23,316 nt of DNA. Source: Rhizobiales bacterium CCH3-A5. Its GTDB lineage: Bacteria; Pseudomonadota; Alphaproteobacteria; Rhizobiales; Beijerinckiaceae. The position numbers and the translations under genes were made by a program. This document shows, one piece after another, positions 1-8,073 of the stretch. The stretch spans positions 1 to 23,316 of the forward strand of contig LSIB01000011.1 in the NCBI GenBank assembly GCA_001556025.1, written 5' to 3'. The notes beneath the pieces are model-generated. The model was not told the DNA's origin. It searched no databases and worked only from the letters and a program-made list of their open reading frames with translations. Position 1 is the first letter of the stretch; the number at the start of each line of letters is the position of its first letter.

Positions 1-1091
1 GCCCGATCCTCGTCCATGTCGTGACGCAGAAGGGCAAGGGCTATGCGCCCGCCGAGGCGACCGCCGACAAATACCATGCGGTGGTGAAGTTCGACCCTGT
101 CACAGGCCAGCAGGCCAAGGCCCCCGCCAATGCGCCGAGCTATACGGGCGTCTTCGCCAATGCGCTGATCAAGGAGGCGCGCAAGGACGAGCGCATCGTC
201 GCCGTGACCGCCGCCATGCCGTCGGGAACCGGGCTCGACGCCTTCGGCAAGGAATTTCCGGCGCGCACCTTCGATGTCGGCATTGCCGAGCAGCATGCGG
301 TGACCTTCGCGGCGGGGCTGGCGACCGAGGGCTACAAGCCGTTCTGCGCGATCTATTCGACTTTCCTGCAGCGCGCTTACGACCAGATCGTCCATGACGT
401 CGCGATCCAGAAGCTGCCGGTGCGCTTCGCGCTCGACCGGGCCGGGCTCGTCGGCGCCGACGGCGCGACCCATGCCGGGGCCTTCGACGTCGCCTATCTC
501 GCCTGCCTGCCCGACATGGTGGTGATGGCCGCCGCCGACGAGGCGGAGCTGACCCATATGGTCGCCACTGCGGCTGCCTTTGAGGAAGGCCCGATCGCCT
601 TCCGCTATCCGCGCGGCGAGGGCGTCGGCGTCGAGTTGCCGCAAGCGGGCTCAGCCCTCGAGATCGGCCGGGGCCGCGTCGTCCGCGAGGGCACGCGTGT
701 GGCGCTGCTGTCGCTGGGAACGCGGCTGGCCGAATGCCTGCTCGCGGCCGAGCAACTCGGCCAGCGCGGGCTCCCGACCACAGTCGCCGACGCGCGCTTC
801 GCCAAGCCGCTCGACGAGGCGCTGATCCTGCGGCTCGCCCGCGAGCACGAGATCCTGGTTACGGTCGAGGAGGGCTCGGTCGGCGGCTTCGGCAGCCATG
901 TGCTGCACTTGCTGGCGCGCACCGGACTGCTAGACGGCGGCTTGAAGGTTCGCACGCTGACGCTGCCCGACGTCTTCCAGGAGCACGACAAACCCGACGC
1001 GATGTATGCCAAGGCCGGCCTCGACGCCGCCGGCATCGTGCGCACGGTCGAGACCGCGCTCGGCGCGCCAAGCGCGATCAGGCGGGCCTGA
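1..1091 (+). CDS. dxs: 1-deoxy-D-xylulose-5-phosphate synthase, 3' part (5' truncated by window)
   Basis: C-terminal part (about 362 residues) of Dxs, the thiamine-diphosphate enzyme that condenses pyruvate with glyceraldehyde 3-phosphate at the entry of the cytosolic MEP isoprenoid pathway. The frame is open from the first full codon at base 3 and reads [18 protein letters not shown], the typical junction after the N-terminal TPP-binding domain, which lies outside the window. The transketolase-like middle domain carries GIAEQHAV, whose Glu codon (288–290) matches the catalytic Glu of the family, and [15 protein letters not shown], whose His codon (471–473) matches the conserved active-site His. 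A C-terminal transketolase domain follows ([15 protein letters not shown]). The family is usually about 620–640 aa, so roughly 280 residues are missing. The stop is TGA at 1089–1091, and tlyA follows after 24 bp, so co-transcription is likely. Confidence 0.97.
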   Translation, partial: PILVHVVTQKGKGYAPAEATADKYHAVVKFDPVTGQQAKAPANAPSYTGVFANALIKEARKDERIVAVTAAMPSGTGLDAFGKEFPARTFDVGIAEQHAVTFAAGLATEGYKPFCAIYSTFLQRAYDQIVHDVAIQKLPVRFALDRAGLVGADGATHAGAFDVAYLACLPDMVVMAAADEAELTHMVATAAAFEEGPIAFRYPRGEGVGVELPQAGSALEIGRGRVVREGTRVALLSLGTRLAECLLAAEQLGQRGLPTTVADARFAKPLDEALILRLAREHEILVTVEEGSVGGFGSHVLHLLARTGLLDGGLKVRTLTLPDVFQEHDKPDAMYAKAGLDAAGIVRTVETALGAPSAIRRA

Positions 1092-1115
1092 GCTCAAGCT
1101 CCGACGGAACCAGCG

Positions 1116-1844
1116 ATGAAGACCCGGGCCGACCAGTTGCTCGTCGAGCTTGGCCTGTTCGAGAGCCGGGCGCGGGCGCAGGCGGCGATCGCGGCAGGCC
1201 TCGTCAGCGCCGATGGCGCGGTGGTGCGAAAAGCCTCCGAGATGGTGGCGCGCAAGGCCGCCATCGTCGCCCAGGCCCCCCATCCTTACGTCTCGCGCGG
1301 CGGGCTCAAGCTGAAGGCGGCGCTCGACGCTTTTGGGATCGACCCGGCCGGTCAGCTCTGCCTCGATGTCGGCGCCTCGACGGGGGGATTCACCGACGTG
1401 CTGCTCGGCGGCGGCGCGACTCAGGTGATCGCTGTCGATGTCGGCCGCGACCAGCTCCACCCCAGCCTTCGCGGCGATACGCGGGTGCTGAGTCTGGAAG
1501 CGCAGGACGTCCGGACGCTGTCGCCCGACGCGCTGCCGGGCCGGCCGGGCTTCGCCTGCATCGACGTCAGCTTCATCTCGCTGAAGCTCGTGCTGCCGGC
1601 GGTGGCGGCGCTGCTTGCGCCGGAAGCCGCGCTGGTCGCGCTCATCAAGCCGCAATTCGAGGCAGGCCGCGCCGCGCTGAAGAAGGGCGTGGTGCGCGAC
1701 GAGGCGGTTCACGCGGCGGTCTGCGCGGAGACCGTCGCCGTGCTGGCGGGGCTGGGCTTTGCGGTGTCGGGGCCGATTCCCTCCCCGATCGAGGGCGGCG
1801 ACGGCAATCGCGAGTTTCTGATCGGCGGGCGCAGGCCGGGCTGA
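1116..1844 (+). CDS. tlyA: TlyA family rRNA (cytidine-2'-O)-methyltransferase / hemolysin-like protein
   Basis: This 242-aa protein has an N-terminal S4 RNA-binding domain (about residues 3–60; RADQLLVELGLFESRARAQ) followed by an FtsJ/RrmJ-type Rossmann methyltransferase. The SAM-binding motif I is DVGASTGGF (84–92). K65 in RGGLKLKAAL, D150 in CIDVSFISL, K178 in IKPQFE and the downstream acidic residue resemble the K-D-K-E catalytic set of 2'-O-methyltransferases. Characterised TlyA proteins methylate cytidines of 16S and/or 23S rRNA with SAM; the hemolysin name is historical. Length is near the family norm (about 245–270 aa). The ATG at 1116 has a weak GGA-type ribosome site. It lies 24 bp downstream of dxs, a pairing common in Alphaproteobacteria. 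Target specificity cannot be read from sequence. Confidence 0.93.
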   Translation: MKTRADQLLVELGLFESRARAQAAIAAGLVSADGAVVRKASEMVARKAAIVAQAPHPYVSRGGLKLKAALDAFGIDPAGQLCLDVGASTGGFTDVLLGGGATQVIAVDVGRDQLHPSLRGDTRVLSLEAQDVRTLSPDALPGRPGFACIDVSFISLKLVLPAVAALLAPEAALVALIKPQFEAGRAALKKGVVRDEAVHAAVCAETVAVLAGLGFAVSGPIPSPIEGGDGNREFLIGGRRPG

Positions 1845-1852
1845 GGCCGCGT

Positions 1853-2350
1853 TCAGGCGAACAGCGCGTCGATTTCGTCCTGCAGGTCGCGACCACCGGC
1901 GGCCGCGACATCGAGCGCGCCGTTGGCGTTGATGAACTGCGTCGCGCGGCCGATCAGCTTGCGCAGCGCCTCGCTCGCGACATCAACGATCGGTGTCGGA
2001 TCCTGCTCGGGCGGAAGTTCGGCGAGCAGCGCCGTGACGGTCGAGACCAGCCGGTTCATCGAGACGCAGAGCGCCTCGAACCCCTTGCGGAAAGCGGGAT
2101 CGAGCCGCTCATAGGCGGCGAGCGCCGACGCCGTGCAGCGCAGTTGCGACGCCTCGAAATGCTCGCGGTAGCTGGTGGCGCGCCAGGCCTTCAGATCTTC
2201 GACGATGCCCGGGTCCATCGGAACCAGTTCGAGCAGCATCAGCGCTTCGCCATAGCGGTTGAGATAGTCGGTCGAGAGCTGCGGCGTCGCTGTCGCGACG
2301 GCTGCGTCCTCCACGGCAATGCTCATCGCTCTCAGCGCGGAGACGGTCAT
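1853..2350 (-). CDS. Conserved-looking hypothetical protein, helical, about 165 aa
   Basis: I do not recognise a named family. The protein is soluble, with no signal peptide or membrane segment, and looks mostly helical; central segments such as YLNRYGEALMLLEL and AYERLDPAFRKGFEALCVSMNRL look like amphipathic helices. An acidic tail ends in LQDEIDALFA. Two adjacent ATGs are possible (ending at 2353 and 2350); the GAGG at 2357–2360 lies only 3 nt from the first but 6 nt from the second, so the second is preferred. A later Met (MSIAVEDA, about 2326) is also possible. The gene is convergent with tlyA (8-bp gap) and divergent from the SRAP gene (87-bp gap). Real coding is supported by sensible composition and the ribosome site; function is unknown. 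Confidence 0.75.
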   Translation of the reverse strand: MTVSALRAMSIAVEDAAVATATPQLSTDYLNRYGEALMLLELVPMDPGIVEDLKAWRATSYREHFEASQLRCTASALAAYERLDPAFRKGFEALCVSMNRLVSTVTALLAELPPEQDPTPIVDVASEALRKLIGRATQFINANGALDVAAAGGRDLQDEIDALFA

Positions 2351-2437
2351 CATGAACCTCGAAAATCGCGGCCACTATGCTTGGCGAAAGACAAAGAAAG
2401 TGTTGATCGGCGGGTTCGATGCTTCCATATCCGCCTG

Positions 2438-3190
2438 ATGTGCGGTCGCTACGCCATCACTTTGCCGCCGGACGCCATGCGGGCGCTGTTCCGCTATCGC
2501 GAGCAGCCGAACTTCCCGCCGCGCTACAACATCGCGCCGACGCAGCCCGTGCCGGTCGTCCGCAACCATGACGGAGAGCGGCAGTTCGTTTTGATGCGCT
2601 GGGGCTTCATCCCGGGCTGGGTGAAGGATCCGAAGACCTTCCCGCTCGTGATCAACATCCGGGGCGAGAGCGCGGCCGAAAAGCCCTCTTTCCGGGCGGC
2701 GCTGTCGCGGCGGCGTTGCCTGATGCCGGCCGATGGATTCTATGAGTGGCACCGCATCGGCACAGGCCGGCAGGGCGAGAACCGCGCCTATCTCTTCCGC
2801 CGGCCCGACCGGGGCCTGTTCGCCTTCGCGGCGCTGTGGGAGACGTGGCATTCGCCAGACGGTTCGGAGATCGACACCGTCGCGCTGGTCAACGGCCCTG
2901 CCAACGGGCTGATGTCGGCGATCCATGAGCGCTGCCCGGTGATCATCGATCCGGCCGACCACGACTCGTGGCTCGACCCCGGCGCCGAGGGCAAGCATGT
3001 CGCAGCCCTGCTGAGGCCGCCCCGCGACGATCTGCTGGAGATGATCCGGATCGGCAGCGCCGTGAACAAGGTCGCCCATGACGGGCCGGAGGTTCAGGAG
3101 GCGTTCGACGGAACGGCGGACAAGCCGCCGGCTCCGGTGCGGGCGGCACGCCGGCCGCCGGGCGGCGACGGCCAGGGCAGCCTGTTCTGA
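2438..3190 (+). CDS. yedK: SRAP (SOS response-associated peptidase) family protein, YedK/HMCES type
   Basis: This 250-aa protein begins MCGRYAITL, and Cys2 becomes the catalytic N-terminal residue after Met removal. SRAP proteins crosslink through Cys2 to abasic sites in single-stranded DNA and shield them from cleavage. The other family residues are in place: Asn73 (INIRGES), Glu103 (GFYEW) and His163 (IHERCPVII), corresponding to Asn75, Glu105 and His160 of E. coli YedK. The start at 2438 is fixed by the need for Cys2; the open frame continues far upstream through unrelated genes by chance. The C-terminal tail (about 215–250) is Pro/Arg/Gly-rich, probably disordered, and ends GSLF. The gene stands alone, divergent from the 1853–2350 gene. 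I saw no alphaproteobacterial LexA box (GTTC-N7-GTTC) in the 87-bp gap, so SOS control is not supported here. Confidence 0.95.
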   Translation: MCGRYAITLPPDAMRALFRYREQPNFPPRYNIAPTQPVPVVRNHDGERQFVLMRWGFIPGWVKDPKTFPLVINIRGESAAEKPSFRAALSRRRCLMPADGFYEWHRIGTGRQGENRAYLFRRPDRGLFAFAALWETWHSPDGSEIDTVALVNGPANGLMSAIHERCPVIIDPADHDSWLDPGAEGKHVAALLRPPRDDLLEMIRIGSAVNKVAHDGPEVQEAFDGTADKPPAPVRAARRPPGGDGQGSLF

Positions 3191-3197
3191 CGTGATG

Positions 3198-3449
3198 TCA
3201 GGTATCTGCCTGGGCGATGCCGAACTTCTGTTTGAGCTGGGCGCGGTCCATGCAGCTCACATCGTAACTGACCTGCCGGCCCTTGAAGCCCTCGCGCTTT
3301 CCGAATTCCTTCGTCATCGCGGCTGTGATGTCGTCGATGCGCGCTTCGCAGGCCTCGACCGTGGTAAAGGCGATCTCGCTGACATGCGCGGCCGTGCAGT
3401 TCGGCTCGCCCGCGACGCAGGCGACGATGACCATGGTGAACGCATCCAT
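3198..3449 (-). CDS. Small Cys-containing hypothetical protein (83 aa)
   Basis: The product has four cysteines (C11, C18, C34, C66) and a short hydrophobic N-terminus (MDAFTMVIVACVAGEPNC). This suggests a small exported protein with two disulfides, but the hydrophobic stretch is too short for a confident signal peptide. The second half is charged (KEFGKREGFKGRQ). A GGGAG site lies 7 nt upstream of the ATG (3447–3449), which supports real translation. A perfect TTAA-N7-TTAA box lies 52 bp upstream of the start (3501–3515). It is convergent with the SRAP gene, with a 7-bp gap. I do not recognise the family and assign no function. Confidence 0.65.
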   Translation of the reverse strand: MDAFTMVIVACVAGEPNCTAAHVSEIAFTTVEACEARIDDITAAMTKEFGKREGFKGRQVSYDVSCMDRAQLKQKFGIAQADT

Positions 3450-3692
3450 CAGGCGGCTCCCGTGCTTGGCTATCTGTTCACGCAGGCTCGGCCAACATGG
3501 TTAACCGCGCCTTAAAGGCCCCCCAAGCCATCCGAGCAAGATCGACGCCAACCCCGGCCGCGTCGGATCGGCAATGCCCTGCCATGCAGCAACCACACGT
3601 CCTGCAGACGCAAATGGCGTGGGAGCGCCCCTGCCCGCCCCGACGATCTGTGCTCTGATCGCGGCACGCGCGCACAACAAGGGACAGATACG
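3450..3692. other. Intergenic region (243 bp) between divergent genes
   Basis: This divergent gap serves the small minus-strand gene at 3449 and the GGT-like gene at 3693. It holds the CtrA-like box at 3501–3515 and, near the right end, an AAGGGA ribosome site (3679–3684) for the GGT-like gene. A 65-codon minus-strand frame here (3478–3675) has Arg/Cys-rich unlikely composition and no homology I recognise. No RNA gene or hairpin terminator was seen. Confidence 0.6.
3501..3515. promoter_or_regulatory. Candidate CtrA box TTAA-N7-TTAA
   Basis: TTAA at 3501–3504 and TTAA at 3512–3515 are separated by exactly 7 nt (CCGCGCC), matching the full CtrA consensus of Alphaproteobacteria. It sits 52 bp upstream of the start codon of the 83-aa minus-strand gene and 178 bp upstream of the GGT-like gene, in an otherwise GC-rich gap. 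Function is inferred from the match alone. Confidence 0.45.
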
Positions 3693-5291
3693 ATGCATGG
3701 CCGCCGACCGACGATGAGCTCCCTGCACGGCATGGTCGCCGCCGCCCATCCGCTCGCGGCGCAGGCCGGCGCGCGGCTGCTGGCGCAGGGCGGCAACGCC
3801 TTTGATGCGGCAGCCGCCACGGCGGCGGCGCTCAACGTGGTCGAGCCCTTCATGTCGAGCCTTGCGGGCATGGGCTCGGCCACGATGTGGGTCGCCGCCG
3901 AAAGCCGGGTGCGCGTGCTCGATTTCGTGCCGCCGATCCAGGCGAGCTTTCAGCCGGAGCGCTTCAGCAAGCGCTCGGACCTCGAACGCGGCGCACTCGC
4001 CGTCGCCATGCCCGGCAATCTCGCCGGCTGGTGCGAGATCGCCCGGACCCATGGCCGCAAGCCGCTGGCCGACATCCTCGCCCCGGCGATCGCGCTCGCC
4101 CAGGACGGGTTTCCGCTGGCGGAATTCGGCGTCGCCGAATTCAACGAGCAGGCGCCGCTGCTTGAGGCCCATCCGGAACTCTACCCGGCTTTCGCGGAGG
4201 TCTATCTGCCCGATGGCGGACCGGTGAAGCTGGGGCAGCTTCTGCGCCAGCCCGAGCTCGCGCGGACGCTGTCCAAGATCGCCAAAAACGGGCCCGACCA
4301 TCTCTATCGCGGGGCGCTCGGCCAGCGCATCGTCGACCATCTCGCCTCGCTCGGCGGAACGGTCACGATGGCCGATCTGGCGGCCGTCCAGCCGCGCTGG
4401 CGCGCGCCGCTCGTCGGCTCCTATCGAAGCCGGGCCATCCATGTGCCGCCGCCGGCCTGCGAGGCGTTCCAGTTCCTGCTCTCGCTGCGCATCCTCGACG
4501 GCGTCGATTTCGGTGGGCTGACCAAGGACGGGCCGGACCATCTCGACCTCGTCTACCGCGCCATCCGTCTCGCCGCCGGGGTGCGCATCGCCCACAACAA
4601 TCCTGCGCCGGAGAAGCTCGCCGAAATCCTGTCCGAGCCTTTCGTGGAGACGTTACGAGCCCGTCTGCACGACGGAAAGCCGGTCACCGGCCCGACCGAG
4701 CAGTGGACGCCGCAGGAGGGCGAGGATCCGGCCCATACCACCTCGCTCTCGATCGGCGACAGCGAGGGCAACCTGATCTGCATCACCAACAGCATCGGCA
4801 GCCCCTTCGGCAGCGGCGTCGTGGTGCCGGGCACTGGCCTGTGCCTCAACAACTTCCTGTACTGGGCCGACGTCCAGCCCGACAGCCCCAACCGCTCGAA
4901 GGCAGGCTCGGAACTGCCGATGTGCATGTCGCCCAGCATCTCGACGATCGACGGCAAGCCGGTGCTCGCGCTCGGCACGCCGGGCTCCTATGGCATCCTG
5001 CAGACGCAGGTGCAGGCGATGGTGCAGCATGTCGATTTCGGGCTGCCGCTGCAGGCCGCGATCGAGGCTCCACGCGCGCGGCTCTGGGACGGGCGCTTCA
5101 TCCAGGCCGAGAACCGCATCGCGCCGGAGACGATCGCGGAGCTGGTCGCGCGCGGCCATGCCATCGAGGCCTTCGATGTCGGCTGGACGATGAAATGCGG
5201 CGGCATGCAGGCGGTATCGCGTGATCCTGAGACCGGAGTGATGACAGGCGCGGCCGATCCGAGGCGGGACGGGTATGTGGCTACGCCGTGA
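3693..5291 (+). CDS. Gamma-glutamyltransferase family protein (Ntn hydrolase)
   Basis: This 532-aa member of the GGT family begins with the family N-terminus (GMVAAAHPLAAQAGARLL followed by GGNAFDAA). The autoprocessing site is at HTTSLSIGDSEGN: T349 is the expected new N-terminal nucleophile of the small subunit, followed by GSPFGSG and later LGTPGSYGI. Family enzymes cleave themselves and then hydrolyse or transfer the gamma-glutamyl group of glutathione; some relatives are acylases. Features unlike classical GGT: no signal peptide, so a cytosolic location is likely, and DFVPPIQAS where E. coli GGT has the glutamate-binding Arg segment (RETAPAKA). Substrate is therefore uncertain. The ATG at 3693 has AAGGGA 8 nt upstream (3679–3684). 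It precedes a PatB-like gene by 107 bp on the same strand. Confidence 0.9.
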   Translation: MHGRRPTMSSLHGMVAAAHPLAAQAGARLLAQGGNAFDAAAATAAALNVVEPFMSSLAGMGSATMWVAAESRVRVLDFVPPIQASFQPERFSKRSDLERGALAVAMPGNLAGWCEIARTHGRKPLADILAPAIALAQDGFPLAEFGVAEFNEQAPLLEAHPELYPAFAEVYLPDGGPVKLGQLLRQPELARTLSKIAKNGPDHLYRGALGQRIVDHLASLGGTVTMADLAAVQPRWRAPLVGSYRSRAIHVPPPACEAFQFLLSLRILDGVDFGGLTKDGPDHLDLVYRAIRLAAGVRIAHNNPAPEKLAEILSEPFVETLRARLHDGKPVTGPTEQWTPQEGEDPAHTTSLSIGDSEGNLICITNSIGSPFGSGVVVPGTGLCLNNFLYWADVQPDSPNRSKAGSELPMCMSPSISTIDGKPVLALGTPGSYGILQTQVQAMVQHVDFGLPLQAAIEAPRARLWDGRFIQAENRIAPETIAELVARGHAIEAFDVGWTMKCGGMQAVSRDPETGVMTGAADPRRDGYVATP

Positions 5292-5398
5292 GGCGGCTGT
5301 CAGCACGCCCTGAGCGGAGAATGCTTTTCTCTCCACCGGCATCGAATTAGAACATTATTCCCGATTGCCGATCCCACCCAGCAACCCGAAGCGACGAC

Positions 5399-6583
5399 AT
5401 GACGACCAACCCCGATTTCGACCTGCCGATCGACCGACGCGGCACGCATTCGGCCAAATGGGACATGATGGAGGCCAGTTACGGCGTCTCGCCCGCGGAC
5501 GGCATCGCCATGTGGGTCGCCGACATGGACTTCAAGCCGCCTGCTTGCGTGCAGACGGCGCTGGAGGACATGGCTCGGCACGGCGTCTATGGCTATTTCG
5601 GCGACGACAGGGCAAGCCGCGACGCCATCCGCTGGTGGATGAAGACGCGCCATGGCTGGGAGGTCGAACCGGCCGCGATCTTCACCACCCACGGGCTGGT
5701 CAACGGCACAGCGCTCTGCGTCGAGGCCTATACCAAACCCGGCGACGGCGTCGTGCTGATGACACCGGTCTACCACGCCTTTGCGCGCATCGTGAAAGCC
5801 TGCGGCCGGCACGTGGTGGAATGCCCGCTCGCGCTCGACGAGGGCCGCTATGTCCTCGATATCGCCGGCTGGGACACCCGTATGACGGGCACCGAGTCGA
5901 TGCTGATCCTGTGCTCGCCGCATAATCCCGGCGGCCGGGTCTGGACCCGCGAGGAGCTGCGCGCGATCGCCGATTTCTGCGTAAGGCACGATCTTATGCT
6001 GGTCTCAGACGAGATCCATCACGACCTGCTGATGCCCGGCCACAAGCACACCGTCATGCCGCTCGCCGCGCCCGACATCCTCGACCGGCTGGTGATGATG
6101 ACGGCGACGACCAAGACCTTCAACATCGCAGGCGCGCATATCGGCAACGTCATCATCCCGCATGAGGGCCTGCGCGCGCCGTTCCAGGCGCGGATGAACG
6201 CGCTCGGCATCTCGCCGAACTCGTTCGGGATGATGATGGCGGCGGCCGCCTACAGCGAGGACGGTGCGGCCTGGGTCGATCAGCTCACGGCCTATCTCGA
6301 CGGCAATCGACGCCTGTTCGACGAGGCCGTGAACGCCATTCCGGGCGTTCGCTCGATGCCTCTGGAAGCGACCTATCTGGCGTGGGTCGATTTCGCCGGC
6401 ACCGGCATGACGCCGAAGGAATTCACCGCCCGTATCGAGAAGCAGGCGCGGATCGCGGTCAATCATGGCCCAAGCTTCGGGCTGGGCGGCGACAGCTTCC
6501 TGCGCTTCAACCTCGCGACACAGCGGCCCATCGTGGCCGAAGCTGCAGCGCGGCTGCGGCAGGCTTTCGCCGACCTGCAATAG
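5399..6583 (+). CDS. patB: PatB/MalY family PLP-dependent aminotransferase / cystathionine beta-lyase-like C-S lyase
   Basis: This 394-aa fold-type I PLP enzyme of the MalY/PatB group has typical family length. The N-terminus DRRGTHSAKWD and MWVADMDFKPP are characteristic of the group. PLP-site motifs are CSPHNPGGRVW (the NPxGR element), VSDEIHHDLL (the Asp that contacts the pyridine nitrogen) and TTKTFNIAG with Schiff-base Lys239. The C-terminal RFNLAT holds the carboxylate-binding Arg. Members cleave C–S bonds of cystathionine or cysteine S-conjugates, giving a thiol, pyruvate and ammonia; some also transaminate. The ATG at 5399 has only a weak GAAG ribosome site. It follows the GGT-like gene on the same strand, which would fit degradation of glutathione-derived cysteine conjugates. 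It converges with the FAD dehydrogenase gene, 63 bp away. Confidence 0.92.
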   Translation: MTTNPDFDLPIDRRGTHSAKWDMMEASYGVSPADGIAMWVADMDFKPPACVQTALEDMARHGVYGYFGDDRASRDAIRWWMKTRHGWEVEPAAIFTTHGLVNGTALCVEAYTKPGDGVVLMTPVYHAFARIVKACGRHVVECPLALDEGRYVLDIAGWDTRMTGTESMLILCSPHNPGGRVWTREELRAIADFCVRHDLMLVSDEIHHDLLMPGHKHTVMPLAAPDILDRLVMMTATTKTFNIAGAHIGNVIIPHEGLRAPFQARMNALGISPNSFGMMMAAAAYSEDGAAWVDQLTAYLDGNRRLFDEAVNAIPGVRSMPLEATYLAWVDFAGTGMTPKEFTARIEKQARIAVNHGPSFGLGGDSFLRFNLATQRPIVAEAAARLRQAFADLQ

Positions 6584-6646
6584 GTTGTGCTCACAGGCAC
6601 CCAGTTCCAACGCCAGAAGCCAAAATCGCGTCAAACTGTCTGGAAC

Positions 6647-8059
6647 TCAGCCTGCCAGCACCGCGCCCGGATTAAGGATGCCCTGCGGATCCAGCGTCGC
6701 CTTCAGCGTCCGCATCAGCGCGAGTTCGACCGGGTCCTTGACGCCCGGCAGCAGGTCGCGCTTGAGCCGGCCGATGCCGTGCTCGGCCGAGATGGAGCCG
6801 TGCAGTTCGCTGACAATGGCGTGGACAGCCGCGTTCATCTCGCTCCAGCGGGCGATGTAGCCCGCCTTGTCGGCCCCCACCGGCTGGCTGACGTTGAAGT
6901 GGATGTTGCCGTCGCCCATGTGCCCGAACGGAACCGGCCGGCAGCCCGGCACCATGGCTGTCACGCATTCGCAGGCGCGGGCAATGAACTCCGGCACGGC
7001 GTGCAGCGGCACCGAGACGTCGTGCTTGATCGAGCCGCCCTCATGCGTCTGCACCTCCGACAGCATCTCGCGCAGCTTCCAGAAATCGGCCCGCTGGGCG
7101 AGCGAGCCCGCAAGCGCGGCGTCGGTGACGAGCCCCTGCTCGAGCGCCTCGCCGAGGAACGCCTCGGCCGCCTCGTCGAGCCCGGCGGGAGACTGCGACG
7201 ACACTTCCATCAGCACATACCAGGGCGAGGGCTCGGACAGCGGATCGCGCGTCCCCGAGGCGTGACGCAGCACCATCTCGATGCAGAAGCGCGACATCAG
7301 CTCGAAGGTGGTCACGGTTCCGCCCGCGCCAGCCTTGGCGGCGTTGAGCAGAGCCAGCGCGGCCTCCGGGCTCGGCACGGCAAGAAAGGCGGTCGCGCGC
7401 GCGGCTGGCAGCGGGAAGAGCTTGAGCACGGCCGCCGTGATGATGCCGAGCGTGCCTTCCGCGCCGATGAAGAGATTCTTCAGATCGTAGCCGGTGTTGT
7501 CCTTGCGCAAACTGCGCAGGCCGTTCCAGATCCGGCCGTCAGCCAGCACGACCTCCAGACCCATGCAGAGTTCGCGGGCGTTGCCATAGGCCAGAACGGC
7601 CGTGCCGCCGGCATTGGTCGAGAGATTGCCGCCGATGGTGCACGAGCCTTCCGAGGCCAGCGAAAGCGGGAACAGCCGTCGGGCGGCCTCGGCCGCGTCC
7701 TGGGCGCGCTGGAGAGTGACGCCGGCCTCCACCGTCATGGTGTCGCTGTCGGCATCGACCGAGCGGACCTTGTCGAGCCGCTGAAGCGACAGGACGATCT
7801 CGCGGCCCTCCGCGATCGGGATCTGGCCGCCGACGAGGCCGGTGTTGCCGCCCTGGGGCACCAGCGTCGTCCCCGTCGCGGCCGCGAGCTTCACCAGCGC
7901 CGCGACCTCCGCCGTCGAACCGGGCCGGACCACGGCGCGGGCCGCGCCCCGGAACAGGTCCCGCCATTCCTTCAGGTAGGGGACCATGGCGTCGGCCTGC
8001 GTGACGAGGTTTTTCGCACCGACGATCGCCGCCATCTGCTCGAGGATATCGTTGCTCAT
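6647..8059 (-). CDS. FAD-binding oxidoreductase, D-2-hydroxyacid (D-2-hydroxyglutarate/D-lactate/glycolate) dehydrogenase type
   Basis: This 470-aa flavoprotein has a PCMH-type FAD-binding domain (about 30–215) and an FAD-oxidase C-terminal domain (about 220–465), as in GlcD, D-lactate dehydrogenase and D-2-hydroxyglutarate dehydrogenase. Visible motifs are PQGGNTGLVGG (68–78) and GSCTIGGNLSTNAGG (128–142) for FAD, HMGDGNIHFN for the metal/substrate site, and EHGIGRLKRDLL near the C-terminus. It oxidises a D-2-hydroxyacid to the 2-oxoacid and passes electrons to a carrier; the exact substrate is not readable. The start at 8059 is chosen because GGAGG (8064–8068) lies 4 nt upstream; the frame extends to 8218 but overlaps the preceding gene. 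It lies 14 bp after the RNA methyltransferase gene, so the two form an operon. Confidence 0.92.
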   Translation of the reverse strand: MSNDILEQMAAIVGAKNLVTQADAMVPYLKEWRDLFRGAARAVVRPGSTAEVAALVKLAAATGTTLVPQGGNTGLVGGQIPIAEGREIVLSLQRLDKVRSVDADSDTMTVEAGVTLQRAQDAAEAARRLFPLSLASEGSCTIGGNLSTNAGGTAVLAYGNARELCMGLEVVLADGRIWNGLRSLRKDNTGYDLKNLFIGAEGTLGIITAAVLKLFPLPAARATAFLAVPSPEAALALLNAAKAGAGGTVTTFELMSRFCIEMVLRHASGTRDPLSEPSPWYVLMEVSSQSPAGLDEAAEAFLGEALEQGLVTDAALAGSLAQRADFWKLREMLSEVQTHEGGSIKHDVSVPLHAVPEFIARACECVTAMVPGCRPVPFGHMGDGNIHFNVSQPVGADKAGYIARWSEMNAAVHAIVSELHGSISAEHGIGRLKRDLLPGVKDPVELALMRTLKATLDPQGILNPGAVLAG

Positions 8060-8073
8060 CGGTCCTCCGGAGA

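Noticed and set aside
734..2437. An open frame running continuously through dxs, tlyA and the 166-aa gene into the SRAP gene, looking like an 818-aa protein
   Set aside because: SRAP needs Cys at position 2, which fixes the start at 2438; the upstream part is Arg/Ala/Pro-rich out-of-frame translation of other genes.
2351..2437. A LexA (SOS) box for the SRAP gene
   Set aside because: No GTTC-N7-GTTC or GAAC-N7-GAAC pattern was found in the gap.
3478..3675. 65-codon minus-strand frame in the 3450–3692 gap
   Set aside because: Composition (Arg/Cys/Gly runs) is unlike a protein, and no homology or ribosome site was seen.
5340..5370. Possible Irr-type iron control element (TTAGAAC followed by ATTATTC) upstream of patB
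   Set aside because: Only the left half resembles the ICE consensus; the right half does not complete the inverted repeat.
6600..6646. AGTTCCA and TGGAACT as a terminator between patB and the FAD dehydrogenase gene
   Set aside because: The arms are 7 bp with a loop of about 30 nt and no T-run; too weak to call.
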